DNA from: Euglena gracilis
Taxonomy: Eukaryota; Euglenida; Euglenophyceae; Euglenales
NCBI GenBank assembly: GCA_039621445.1
Contig: CP154956.1
Coordinates: forward strand, 2,517,873-2,581,872
Length of the DNA: 64,000 nucleotides
Direction of reading: 5' to 3'
This document shows, in pieces, positions 1-13,972 of this stretch (position 1 is the first letter of the stretch; every line of letters begins with the position of its first letter). Made by a program: the position numbers and the translations under genes. The notes under the pieces were generated by a model that saw only the letters and a list, made by a program, of their open reading frames with translations, was not told where the DNA came from and ran no database searches.

Positions 1-2056
<2,056 letters not shown>

Positions 2057-2340
2057 CAGGGCTGTACGGGAATCCCCGCAACCCCATGGGTGGTGGGTGA
2101 GGGGGTCGACCACCACCCCCCACCCCATCCTGGTGGTGGGGGGGTAGCCGACCCCTCCCCCACCAGGAATTCCCGTATTTCTGGGGCGCGATTTTTAGGT
2201 CAAAAATTTCCTTAGGCGCGTATGGCGCCGAAGGAGTTTTCTTTGAGCAGGTGCCATGGGGGGTCGGGTCGACCACCCCCCCCCCCCCCCCCCCCGGTGG
2301 GGGGTCCGACCCCCCCACCCGACCTTTCTGTACAGCCCTG
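2057..2340. mobile_element. Miniature TIR element, family B copy 1
   Basis: Starts CAGGGCTGTACGGGA and ends TCTGTACAGCCCTG, an inverted pair of about 14 bp with CAG...CTG ends. The interior has a poly-C/poly-G block on each side of an AT-rich core that holds a GGCGC(N)GCGCC-type hairpin at about 2215-2235. Flanks CCCAATGT and CCCATTCG agree at 5 of 8 positions, so a target duplication is possible but eroded. Related copies lie at 40235-40450 and 48848-49034. Confidence 0.65.
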
Positions 2341-3041
2341 CCCATTCGTGTTCCGTCCCCCTCGGGGGGGGGGGGCACAGGAGCATCGCCATCTTCAGCC
2401 TCCAGGGCCGGGTCGCCGTTGGCGTTGGCCGTCAGGAGACCGAGGAGTGGTTGTACCAGGCCCAGGCATCCCCGGCCATTAACGCCCGCCGCCCAATGGT
2501 GGCGAGTGCGTTTGCAACTTGTTGAATGTGGCTGGCGCCCCTGGAAATGTTCCAGGGGCGGTCGTTTTGAAGCCCCATCCGTAAGGCGTTCCACACTGAC
2601 AGGGCATGTGTGATATTACCGGATTTGAGTATATTTTTTGTGTGTATTTTTATGTTTTTCCCCCTATGTACACAATATATCTGTTGAATATATTTTTGTA
2701 AGTGTTATGTGTGCTTTGTATTTTCCCTTCTTCCAATGCACCACCACTCATTATGGGCTAGGTGTTCGACCGCCTTCCCATTCAATGCTGAACCTTGCCA
2801 CACAATATTGGCTCTGGCAGAATTTAGTGTGGAGAACCGCAAGGGATCCAGAATCGCATGCAAAATGTGAGGGATGGGTCCCCAAAACAGGTGAGGAACA
2901 AGAGGGATTTGTTATTTTGGCGCTTGAACAGTTCAGAACCAAAGGATATTTGCCCCCAAATCCCTTTTGATCCCCCACTCGGGTGAGCAACACAAGGCCC
3001 GCGGGAGTCCAGAAGGGGAAGAGCCCGGGAGCAGGCACCTA
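2341..3041. other. No confident gene
   Basis: The segment 2375-2525 is GC-rich with open frames on both strands, but none reads like a protein family I know. The rest is AT-rich spacer. Confidence 0.5.
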
Positions 3042-3216
3042 CGGCCGACCAGGGCCGACCATGGCCGACCAGGGCCGACCAGGGCCGACCAGGGCCGACC
3101 AGGGCCGACCAGGGCCGACCAGGGCCGATTATGATTTTCAGGACCCCCGTAGGTGGGGGTTCCGACCATGGCCGACCAGGGCCGACCAGGGCCGACCATG
3201 GCCGACCAGGGCCGAC
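3042..3216. repeat. GCCGACCAGG minisatellite, first array
   Basis: Tandem 10-bp units of GCCGACCAGG (some ATGG variants), interrupted near 3125-3165 by an AT-rich bridge. It is preceded by CCCGGGAGCAGGCACCTAC, whose inverted form borders the second array near 4435-4455. Confidence 0.9.
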
Positions 3217-3839
3217 TTGCATGTGATTGGCCGACCGAAGGGGAATGGATGAAGTAACAAGAGGCGCACCATCCCGCCCGCCGCTTAGGGATCCCAGAGG
3301 GAGACGCCCCCATTCTGAGATGCGCGCAACCCGTGAGCAGCAAAGGCAATGATCTGTGGGGTGATGCCACCAAGGCTCCCGCCCCCAGCGAGCCTGGGCG
3401 AGTCTCCTTGCTCCTCCCCCCCGAGGGCAGCTCCTCCGCTGCGACGCCCCCAAAGCACCAGCAGGTTGGCCCACACGTCAGCGGTGTTTGCGCTGGGCTG
3501 TGATTCGAGGGAGACGCTGCCAAGGATCTCTCCCTCGGTGAGCCTAGGCGGGCCAGTCCCTCCCAGCAGTCCCCATTGCCGGCCATTCCCCCTTCAATTC
3601 GGCAGCTTTCCCTCTGGAATGCTGGGCAGTGCTGGGCGATGCAGGGCGATGCTGGCCCGGCAGCATCGACCGCGGGTTACCGCGGGTTTTTGGACTGTCA
3701 TAGGTGGGTTGCCGACTGCAGCCAACCGGAGCCGACCGCAGCCGACCGAGCCGACCGCGCAACTTTTTTCTAATTGATGTCAATTTTTCAGTGAGAATGA
3801 GGAATTAGGCTCATTTTCATCCCAGATTTTGAGATTTTT

Positions 3840-4300
3840 CTGGCTCATCTGGCTCATGTTGTCACTTTTGGCTACGTTTGGCCGCTTTTGGCTATTTAGG
3901 TCGCTTTTGTCCCCTTTTGGCCCATTTGTCACCATAATTCACCAATTTTGACCAATTTTTGACCATTTTTGGCCACCTTTTGCACACTTCTTGTAATTTA
4001 TTTCGCCCATTTTTTTGGTCTCTTTTTGGTCCAATTTGACCATTGTTGAGCATTTTGCAACAATATATTGTATATTTTGAAGAACTCAACCCATTTTTGG
4101 ATAATTTCCCCACAAATCTCCAGTTTTACACCCATTTTGGCCATTACGGATCAGTTTTTGCTAATTTGGGGGCCATTTGTCACTGATTTGGCAAATATTG
4201 GGCTAATTTGGGTCAATGTGAGCATTTTTTATGGTATTTTGGCCATTTTACGCCCTTTTGGTAATTTTGGGTCATTGTTCACAATCTTTTTTTCTGTGAC
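3840..4300. repeat. Dispersed AT-rich repeat F, copy 1
   Basis: T-rich sequence built on TTTTGGCCATTTT-like units. Its part from about 4030 to 4260 is recognisably the same sequence as 43045-43330: both contain TATTTTGAAGAA, then CCACAA-TCTCC, then GCTAATTTGGG and GGGTCAAT in the same order. Confidence 0.75.
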
Positions 4301-4317
4301 GGATACCCCCCCACCTA

Positions 4318-4409
4318 TGGCCGACTATTTGCCGACCAGGGCCGACCAGGGCCGACCAGGGCCGACCAGGGCCGACCAGGGCCGACCATGGCCGACCAGG
4401 GCCGACCAG
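4318..4409. repeat. GCCGACCAGG minisatellite, second array
   Basis: About nine 10-bp units like those at 3042-3216. It is followed by an inverted copy of the sequence that precedes the first array (AGGTGCCTGCCCGGG), so the two arrays plus repeat F may form one element bounded by inverted repeats. Confidence 0.85.
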
Positions 4410-5325
4410 AGCACCAAAATGGGAAGTGACCATAGGTGCCTGCCCGGGAGGGTTGGAAAGGGGGGAAAATCCAACCAGGATTTGATACGTGAACATTGCT
4501 GAGTGCAGAAGAAGAAGCAAGCGGCAAGCGTTGACGAGTTTCCTGCTGGAGCGTGCACACGTGGATGCCTGACGTCATCAACGCCGACGCACCCACCGGG
4601 GATTGGGAGGAGACCAGACCTGTCCTCAGGCAACGGCGGCAGCCATTGTGAAACCCGCAAAGGCAAAGTGGGAGGACCCCCCTCCCCCAGCAGGAACAAC
4701 GTCCTGCATGTTCACTAAAGTGCTTTTTGCTCGCCATCCTCCCAAAGTTGCTGACCTCATGTGCTCTTGGCTCCGACTCTTGGATGATGGGATTGGCACC
4801 ACATATTACGGTGTAGCTTCTCACTATACGGAACACATCCCCCAAGCGCCCTCACATCACCCAACCCAGGCCAATTTCCTTGAAAAGGGCCGTTTTCAGG
4901 TCCCCGGCACCTTCTGGGATGGGGTGTGTTTCAGCGCCACCCACCAAAAAGCCTGACCCCCCGGGGGTAAAAAATCCCCCCCCTGCCTGCAAATCAAAAG
5001 CTACCTTCCATTGTCTATCAATGGCATATTGCAGGCGAGTGGCCAGGGAAACAGGTCTTTGAAATCCCCCCGGGGTATGGCCACGGACACTTTTGCGTCC
5101 GTGGCCATCAAAGGCCTTCTTCTCTTTCCCTTGGCTCAAAGAGCTGCCACAAATGTGCAGTTGGGAAAAGTATCAGGGAAAATTCGCTGGATACCGTCCC
5201 AAATTTTTGCTTTTCAAGTAAGTATAGTGCTAAATAATAAAAATGGTAATAATGTTAAAATCAATTAGATTAAATCATTTTTAATTATTAAGATATTCAA
5301 GAGGCTATACAATCCATACCCCCCT
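4410..5325. other. No gene seen
   Basis: Mixed sequence with short open frames only and no recognisable product or RNA gene. Confidence 0.5.
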
Positions 5326-5434
5326 CCCCCCCGGGAAACTGTCATGCCCGAGAACCTGTCAGGGTCCCGCCCGGGAAACTGTCAGGGTCCCCGGTACCGG
5401 CCAACCTGTCTGGTGACAGTTTCCCGGGGGGGGG
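5326..5434. repeat. Palindromic CCCGGGAAACTGTCA element
   Basis: Left end CCCCCCCGGGAAACTGTCA is inverted at the right end as TGACAGTTTCCCGGGGGGG, with further direct copies of the motif between. Sequence TAC/GTA borders the C and G runs. The same motif class (AATTGTCACCCC) recurs at 6440-6480 and 62298-62778, so this is a short mobile or tandemly amplified family. Confidence 0.7.
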
Positions 5435-5546
5435 GTAGGTACAAGATATATGCTATGTAATATATTTAAATATTACATGTTAAATATCAGCATTGCAACC
5501 AAAAGCATGATTTTGTTTGTTCGGGTTTCCCCCCACAATTGTCCAG

Positions 5547-5740
5547 GCGGGTCTGGCGGTGACGTTCCGGGCCGCCACCCGGGCCCCCACGCTGGCCGAG
5601 GCACAGGCCGCAGTCGGGGCCTACCTCGCCCGCCACCCGGCGGACGCCCTCGCGGAGCGTCTGCTGGGCCGTGTGGGCCGCTGGCAGCCCCGCGTGGGGC
5701 TGACGCTGGCGGAACGGCCCGACGGGGACCGGCCAGCCCC
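5547..5740 (+). CDS. Exon of a helical, TPR-like protein segment (gene partial)
   Basis: A very GC-rich open segment begins after a good acceptor (CAATTGTCCAG) and reads about 64 residues from AGLAVTFRAATRAPTL to about LAERPDGDRPAP. It contains two Ala/Leu-rich amphipathic helices, including AYLARHPADALAERLLGRV, resembling a tetratricopeptide helix pair. Protozoan Cache-HAMP cyclases often end in a segment of this kind, so this could be the 3' part of an upstream paralogue of the receptor starting at 24.4 kb; that link is inference. The downstream end is uncertain: a CAG lies at 5734-5736, which would fit an intron start at 5731. No other exon of this gene was found. Confidence 0.5.
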
Positions 5741-7047
5741 GTGCCTGAGACCTTTGTTGGGGGGCGGGGGGGGGGGGCAGGATGGCTGGCCCTCCCCAAA
5801 CCCCTCCTTTGCATGTGTGGCTGGTGGCCCTGGTGTGTTTTTGGGCGTGGGGGGCCTTTCTGGGCGGCACTGCAGGGCACCCAGATCCAACCCCCAGGAC
5901 AGAGTTGGGGCCACAGCGCTTGGGAAAGCCGTAATTGGCCGATTTTTTTTATTTTTGGTAAATTGCCGTCCACAACCAGGCAGACGCAATCCCCCTGCCC
6001 GCGGGGGCAGTGCCTGTCTGTCTGGCCAAGGTTGGGTTTTGGGTTTTGGGTCTGCGGTACCCAAAGCAGTTCCAATTTTTGGGTTTTTGGGACCCCCCGC
6101 TATTTTTCCCTTCCTTTTGACGGATTTTTTTGTTTATTGCTGAAAATTTCAGAAATCCCTTGGCATTTTTGGGGTTCGCGGAGGGTGAGATTTCACCAAC
6201 AACTCCTTGGTTTATCAACCCCCAGAGGCATGGGGTTCATTTTTGGGTCTTATAAGCCAGGTCACCAGCAGCAAAATTTGGGAACTCCTGCTGCAAACCA
6301 TAAAAAAACCCATGGAAATTCACTTGCCCAATATCACCCCTTGGAACTTTCCACCAAAAACCAGAATTTTGACATGCATAACATCTATGGATTTTTGTCT
6401 CTAAAAATCCCATCTGGAACAAATACCCTCACCCCCCCCCCCCCAATTGTCACCCCTCTCCCCTAATTGCCCCCCCAAATTGGCTGATTCACCTCAAGGA
6501 CAAGACCGGCCAAAGGCTGCAAAGAGGAACCTCCAAGACACCTCCTTTTCAAAAATTTAAAAGCTGCCAGATACTTTCCCTGGTCGTACGACCAGATACC
6601 TGCAACCTGTGACCGGTGGGGGGGGGGGGGGTGGTCGTTAGACCCCACTAATCTGCAACCTGCGACTGGGGGGTGGTTGTTATAGTGCTGGTGGTCGTTG
6701 TTCATAGTGTTGACCGATACCAATGGGGACCCGAACTGTCGTCATGGGTGCGACGCACATCAAAGCAAGCAGTATGAAAGCGCTACGTGTGTACAAAACA
6801 TGAGCGCAGGTGGAGAACATGGAAAATGCCTGGAAAAAGGCGGCATACATGGATGCATCTTCATACAACCTGGAAAAAAATCAGCCCCTTTTTTTGGTCC
6901 TGACCTGCAAGCTGCGACTGGGGGGTGGTCGTTATAGTGGGGTGTGGTCGTACGACAAGGGGGGGGAAGTTCAAGAAACTTCTTTGCTTTGGCCCTGATT
7001 TTCCACTGATACCAACCAATTTTTTTGTCATTTTTGTAGTTTTTTTT
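5741..7047. other. No gene; related blocks near 6590-6960
   Basis: The sequence at 6645-6700 (CTGCAACCTGCGACTGGGGGGTGGT) recurs at 6900-6960 in the same orientation, next to TGGTCGTACGAC palindromes. The rest is unassigned. Confidence 0.5.
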
Positions 7048-7307
7048 GTCAACAAAATGCTACTTTTTATGCAAAACGGCCCTGCGGAGCTGAAAATTTT
7101 TCCAAGTCCTCAAACAGAAAGTGTACATCAGACTTTCAGTTAGTGCGCCGCACAAAATTTTTTCTGTGCGCTGCAAGCGCCGCAGCATTATTTTCACTAT
7201 GTGTTGTAAACACCACATTTTAATTTCACCTTTCTTCCCCTGTCCGGCCTCCTTGATACTTTCTCGACCGGTGCCGAGTTGTTTGTCTTTGCAGGCTTTT
7301 TCACAAA

Positions 7308-7884
7308 ATGTCTGACAATTTAAGTTCATCGAGCAGATCAGCAAGTGTTGAAGACCCTCCAGCGAGCAAAGGGCAACGCACGCCGGAGGGAAAGAAATTC
7401 AAATTTATGCCCAACAGGGGTCAGAAAGGAAAGAAGATAAAACGGGGTTTTCAAAAGAACTGGAAGGAGGATTGTGAATGGTTGCAGTACGATGCAGAAA
7501 AGGGAATGTGGTGTGACATTTGCATGCAATTTCGAGAGAACCCAGAGGTTTTGGGACCACCAGCAAAACGGAACGCCCTTGCAACACCAACAAACAACTA
7601 CGATTTCAAAGTGGTCAAACGTCATGCTGAAGGATCATACCATCCAACTGCTTCTGGTCTCCAAAAGCGATTGGATACCCCGGTGTCACAACTGCCAGTT
7701 TGCCTACCCACTGCCGTCATCTCCCAGGTTCAAATGCTTTTCTGAACAGTTCTCTACATGTCACAGAATGGCACACCGGCAAGGCAACTTGGGGCGTTGT
7801 TGGAACTGCAGCGCCAGAACGGGCTGACGTGCAATTTGGGATATGGAGGAAAGTTCGCAACGACAGGCATGCGTTACCTCGCAC
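7308..7884 (+). pseudogene. Zinc-finger (BED/TTF-like) N-terminal part of a transposon protein, in-frame TGA
   Basis: The ATG at 7308 follows the TIR. The product has a polar, Lys-rich leader, then FQKNWKEDCEWLQYD, a C-x2-C pair (Cys69, Cys72) and H-x5-H (His106, His112), the pattern of BED/TTF-type zinc fingers found in hAT-derived proteins. TGA at 7743-7745 interrupts the frame after codon 145. The same frame continues with a LLELQRQNGL segment resembling the region that follows this finger in hAT-derived proteins, to a consensus donor (CGCAC|GTGAGT) after 7884. If the stop is ignored, the frame stays open to 8075. No catalytic DDE region or dimerisation domain is present. A single nonsense change, possibly CGA to TGA, is the simplest explanation. 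Host benefit or expression cannot be judged. Confidence 0.7.
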
Positions 7885-8094
7885 GTGAGTCAAGCAATTC
7901 TGTATGTCCCTGGTTTCAAGCACTCCGGGTGAAATATCCCGCCCTCCAGACGTATGCACCAATTCTGCGCCAGGACGGCTTTGATCGTCCTGGAAAACAA
8001 GAAAGCAAGGAAATGTTGGTTATGCCCATCGGGGTCCGTCGACTCCTTGAGGATGCACGCAAACAGATCAGTTGACCGCCCCAACCTATTTTGA

Positions 8095-8345
8095 CCTCGC
8101 CCATGGTTTCTTCTGCTGGAAATGTTTTGTTTGCAGGGCAAACCATGCAAGGGGTTGCCAGACTGCCTCACACAACCATCTTCCATGGTTTCTCCTGCCA
8201 GAAAACTCCACGGCAAACCATGTTTGCAAACCGTTAACCTGTCACCCACGCTATGAGCCATATTGCATCAGCCCACGGCCTGCCACTCTCAACCATCTGC
8301 CCATGGTTTCTCCTGCCAGAAAACTCCACTCTGCAGCCACCTGTG
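8095..8345. repeat. Three imperfect copies of CCATGGTTTCTCCTGCCAGA
   Basis: Copies lie at about 8101, 8184 and 8303, each followed by AAAACTCCA or a related run. All are inside the hAT-like element, downstream of its ORF. Confidence 0.7.
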
Positions 8346-8770
8346 GTGGGCTGGCTGGCATCAGTGTCATCATTGTTTTTGATAACAGTGAGGCCGGTGC
8401 CACCATGCCACCATGGTGAAGCACAGCTTCGCCAAAAGCCCGGGTGTGAGCGCCTTTGTGGTTCAAAGTGCACCACAATAAAATTTCAGGAAAAAAAATT
8501 GCGGCGTGTGCGTCGCAAGCGCCGCAGCAATTTTTTTTTGCGCCACAAGCACCGCAGCAAAATTTTGTCCATGTGCTGCATGCGCCGCAGAATTTTTTTT
8601 TGCGCCGCACAGAACTTCCTGAGGCGCACTAACTGAAAGTCTGGTGTACATCCCGGGGGAGCTCTTAAAGGATTTTACATGCAACTTGCATTTTTTGTAT
8701 TCCTTGTGTTGATTTGCGTTGTTTTGGGGGGTTTTGTTTGCGTCACATTTTTTGAGGGTCCGTGTTGCAT

Positions 8771-9839
8771 CCCCCCTCTCTCCCCATTGTGTCACAAGTG
8801 CCCAGGCATCCTTTGGCCCAGACAGACCCCCATATAAGACTTCCCTGGGATTTTGGCTCCCGAGGGGGGGTTTGATATGGGGGAGGCACGGTGATTTTGG
8901 GCTTCTGTGTCCCACACCTTGCCAAAATTTGTGGCGCAACCCTGAAAAAAATGGCACCAAAAGAAAATTCTGCTGAAAATATCGGCGCACCTGGAAAAGT
9001 GGAAATGGGTTTTGGGGACACAGGGGGGGCCCCAAGCCACCGCCTGTACGGTTTTCGAGCCAGCCCTCCAGGACATTCCGGGGTGTGGAACCCACCCCCC
9101 AAAAAATCTAATCTAACAAACCTCTTCCCTTGCGAAGAGCCATCATCAGTAGAGGTCGACCACCCCGCCCTGAAGGGGGGGGTGGGGCATCTTTTTTGGG
9201 GGGGGGGAGGTAGTCAAAGATTTTTTCCAACAAAAAGCCAAAAATTTCCGGAAAAAACGCAAAAAAACACAATGCCAAAATCGAAAAACAAAAAAAGCAC
9301 AAAAACGCGTTTGTGTTCCCCACACCCTGCAATGATGTGTTATGATCCATTTTTCCCGGAGGAGGTGAATTTTTTCTAAGTCGCTTCCAGCAGAATTTGC
9401 CACCCAAAAATTTGTTTTTGGGTGAGGCCCCAAATCTTTTGGGCTGTTTTTTTGGACCCCCATAAAACTAAAAACAAAACCCAACCTGGCGTCAGGCAAC
9501 CCAGGGCACTATGAAACCCCCCTCCCCCCAGAGTTGGTCAAATTTAGGCGGTTGGTGGTCATGAAATGCCATGGAGTGGCGTTGTTTGCTTTCCTCAAGG
9601 GTTGTTTTCGGTTCTGTGCGGGTGCGTCCGTGTGGAGTTTGGTCATCTGCTCGCTGCCTTGTGGCAATTTTGCTCCCCCATCCCCCCACACCTGCCAGTT
9701 TAACAAACACCGGTCCAGAAGCCAGGAAATTTGGGGGCCGTCTTCACTTTTTTTGTCTGTTTTGGTGTAACCTGCAGGGGTGAGCGATGGCCATCTTCCA
9801 GTATTTGGCCACCCCAGAGGGGGGCGTGGTGGATACAGC
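8771..9839. other. No gene seen
   Basis: G/C-block-rich spacer. A short stretch at 9365-9400 (TTTTTCTAAGTCG, CCAGCAGAAT) resembles the centre of repeat K. Confidence 0.5.
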
Positions 9840-10135
9840 GTTTCGTTTTTTTTCGCTTTTTTTCGTGTTTTTTTTGTCAGTTTTTTCCAGCATTTTTTTT
9901 TGCCATTTTCTGCACATTTTTTGTTGTTTACCCAATTTAGAATTCTCCGACCATTTTTGGCAATTTTTTTTGAAATTTTCGTATTTTTTTTTGAAACTGA
10001 CATTTTCCTCACATTTTCATACAATTATTGTAAATTTGGTGCCATTTTTTTGCGTGCTTTGGGCAATTTTTGCTTTTTGTGATTGCGCAATTTGCACCTC
10101 TTTGCACATTTTTTTCCAAGGACGGGATAGCGCAT
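9840..10135. repeat. Dispersed T-rich repeat G, copy 1
   Basis: Shares an ordered series of blocks with 15640-15905: GAAACT-ACATTTTCCTCA, then TTGGTGCCATTTTT, then GGGCGAGCGCAT-like ends. It consists of TTTGCGCATTTT-type units. Confidence 0.75.
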
Positions 10136-10660
10136 CTCCCTCTTTGGTGCATGGGACACAGGAGACAGACAGGCGTATGATGCCCCAAATTTTCCCTCCC
10201 CAGAAGGGGGTCCAGCGCCAAAACCCACCCACCCATAGCGGTCAAGTGAACTTGTGCCCACCACACACACCATCGTCCCCAGTAGGATGCACGTGGCATT
10301 GCCCAGCGGCTCGGGTTCATCAGCCCGCAGCCAGCCCCCCCCCCTCCCCCATCCCTAGGAAAGGGCACAGGGATGGCCCCAAGAGTGTGTGCCCGTGGAC
10401 ATCGTCTCCATGCGTTCCCAGCAGTAGGTAAACCCACCACCCAGAAGTTTGTTGTATTTTTGTGTATATTCCTCCCCCTCCCCCCCCGGCCCTCCTTCCT
10501 CGGCGGCCACCTCTTTGCTTTTGCTTTCCAGAAGGCAGCAAGGGCCCTGGCGTTGCTTTCTCAGTCCATCGTTTTTCGGGGGGGGGGGTTGGAATAGAAA
10601 GTGGGAGTATAGAGCAAATATTTTGTGATGGACCTATGTGCATATGGATGTGTGTTGGTG
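10136..10660. other. No gene seen
   Basis: Open frames exist on both strands but are proline/glycine-rich and unlike any known protein. Confidence 0.45.
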
Positions 10661-10800
10661 GTGTAGGGTGCCAAGTTACCGGAACCATCTTTTTACACTG
10701 TTCAGGATTTTGTCCCAAATAGGCGGCTTCAGGTTATTGGAACCATCTTTTGGCCCTGCCCCCCCCCCCCCCCCCCCGCATTATTCGGGCACTGCCAGGT
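10661..10800. repeat. GGTTATTGGAACCATC repeat, copy 1
   Basis: Two copies of a motif like GGTTATTGGAACCATCTTTT flank a poly-C run. The same motifs with poly-C recur at 34480-34670. Confidence 0.7.
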
Positions 10801-10904
10801 TGGGGTGGTATATTGAAAAAGTTAGTTTTATTGAATTAATAATTTGATTGCGTTTTTGCATTTATGTCTTCCCCCCTTAACACGAGGGTGCCTCTGATAT
10901 TTTC

Positions 10905-11480
10905 TGGGGTGCCAAGTGAGCGTTGGTTTTGTGCAGGGGTCCCCCCCCTTTCCAAAGTCCCGGACCCTTTTAGAAACAAAACATTCTTCCCCTGCGCTTT
11001 GCACCAAAGAAGTGAAGGTTTTTATATATTTTTTGGCTGATTCCAAAAGTGCAGAAGAGCACGATATTTTTTAGCCAAAATGTTTCCTGTCTTTTTGTGC
11101 CGTTTTTTTTTTGTTCAGAGTATTAAGTGGGCGGTGGTTTTGTACAGGGGGGACAGGCCCCCCCCCTAGGGGAAGAGGAGTCCAGACCACCCCCTCTTCG
11201 GACCGGGGGGTTTTCCGGGCCCCCGGGAAGCGAAAAAATTTTTTTTCCCGGCACTTCGCGCCGGGGAAGATGAGAATTTTGGTTATGCTTTGTCGATTTT
11301 TCCAAAAAAAGGGCGCAAAAACACGATTTTGTGGCCTTCTTCAGGACCAAAAAAGTTTCCGGTGTTTTGCTCCGGAAGATTTTGGCACAGGGGGAGGGGA
11401 GTCGGACCCCTCCCCACCTCCCAGGCCGCGGCGGGTGGTGGCCCCCGCACCCACCAGATTTCCCGTCCCCATGAACGACG
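10905..11480. repeat. Repeat family C, two adjacent copies
   Basis: Each copy opens with GNGGTTTTGTRCAGGGG, followed by a poly-C/G block and a CGCCGGGG-type hairpin (TGCGCTTTGCACC near 11000; CGGCACTTCGCGCCGG near 11250). Other copies lie at 32480-32690 and 40845-41100. Confidence 0.7.
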
Positions 11481-11895
11481 TGGTTGCCATCGAGCGGCCG
11501 ATACAGAGCGGCCAACCCCTATGGTCCCCCAGCCCCCGCGAATGGCCAGTCGTCGTACACCAGGCCCCCCCAACCCCCCAACGGTGCAGTTAGGAATCCC
11601 CGCTGTGTCTGGAGGGATCCGCCGCACCCCGGTGTCCCATACCAGTCAATTTCCAAGAGCAACCCAAGCCCCCACTCCTCTCATATAACGATGCCCTGAC
11701 ATGGCAAGTTGCAGAACAAAGTCGTGTGCAGACATCTGTTGTGTCTGCAAATGCAACCATGAATTGATGATTTGTATGATTAGTAGTTCAACACATTTTC
11801 GACAATGGATGGCATACAACGCCTGCAACAAACCCAAGGTTACACCAGGTGTTATGCAAGGCTAGAACGCTCATTTATCGCTGTCCCGCGAGAGT

Positions 11896-11896
<1 letters not shown>
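11481..11896. other. No gene seen
   Basis: Short proline-rich open frames only. Confidence 0.45.
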
Positions 11897-13127
<1,231 letters not shown>

Positions 13128-13129
13128 CC

Positions 13130-13163
<34 letters not shown>

Positions 13164-13972
13164 TAGGGTAAGAATAAGAGTTGGGTCAGGACGAGAGAAG
13201 AGTGGCAGCAAGAAAATGATGTCCTCTACAATACCATTTGCATTCTACCTTTCCCTTCGACCCTAGATGACTCCTCCGAACCCAATGGCTCAAACGTGTG
13301 CAACTTGCATCGAACCGTTGCCACCTTCGTCAGTATCCAGTGTTCTGCACCCCCAAGTCGTGGGGCAGCCACTGCCACCACAATCTTTGGGCAATGTGGC
13401 AGGTGTAAAGGGGCAATGTTGTTGGTTGGCTTTCAGATTTATTTCCAGTGAGTGTACATTTCTTTTTTAAGTATTTTTCTTGAGTACCACACCCTGTTGT
13501 TGTTTGTGCAGCTGTATCCCAAGGGGGAGGGTCACCAATTTTCAAAAAAATCCTGATTACACCCCAGCACAAAAAAACCACACATGAAGGGTGGGCTATT
13601 TCTTAACAGGCAAAGCCCACCCACTCAAACACAAAACCCTCTTAGGTGGTCACAACCAGTGAGGAAAAGTGTCAGGGTTGGTGCACGAGCCACCAATCCC
13701 CTTCCCACAACAGGCGTAAGGCAAGGGTGAGAGCAAGGGGACCTCTTGTTGTTATCAGAAAAGAACTGATGGAGGCAGTACGCTGCAAAACGAGAGTGGC
13801 GGAATTCTGTGCAAAATAAATTTTGGACAAATTTTCGGAACACCTGCAACAAGGCAAATCAACCACCATGGCTGGCCATCTGAGGGTGGGGTGGATGTAT
13901 TTCGTCGGTGTTGTGCGGCCAACATAACACCCAGAGGCTTTTTTTTTTTAAGGATCTGGGGGCACCTCCCAG
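13128..13972. other. No gene seen
   Basis: Apart from the short (GA)n run, the sequence is unassigned. Confidence 0.5.

Larger units (their letters stand above)
7129..8643 (+). mobile_element. hAT-like DNA transposon, 1515 bp, TIRs and 8-bp target duplication intact
   Basis: The ends are a perfect 21-bp inverted repeat starting CAGACTTTCAGTTAGTGCGC (7129-7149) and its complement at 8623-8643. The flanks are an exact 8-bp duplication GTGTACAT at 7121-7128 and 8644-8651. The related repeat at 23905-23912 carries GTGTACAT once with matching flanks, so an unoccupied target is visible in the same window. Just inside both ends are copies of GCAAGCGCCGCAGCA and GCGCCGCAC, likely subterminal binding motifs. 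An 8-bp duplication and CAG-type ends are typical of the hAT superfamily. At 1.5 kb it is too short for a complete hAT transposase, so it is probably non-autonomous. Confidence 0.88.
7048..8770. repeat. Dispersed repeat K, copy split by a transposon
   Basis: The left part (7048-7128) and right part (8644-8770) together match the uninterrupted sequence at 23827-24062. Both have GTCAACAAAAT, GAAAATTTTT then AAGTCCT, GTGTACAT, GGGGGAGCTC, AAAGGATTTTACATGCAA and TTTGAGGGTCC in order. The hAT-like element sits exactly at GTGTACAT. Confidence 0.85.

Noticed and set aside
7758-8075. Separate small gene downstream of the zinc-finger ORF
   Set aside because: It is in the same frame as the ORF from 7308 and is separated only by one TGA, so it is the continuation of the broken transposon ORF; a consensus splice donor also lies within it.
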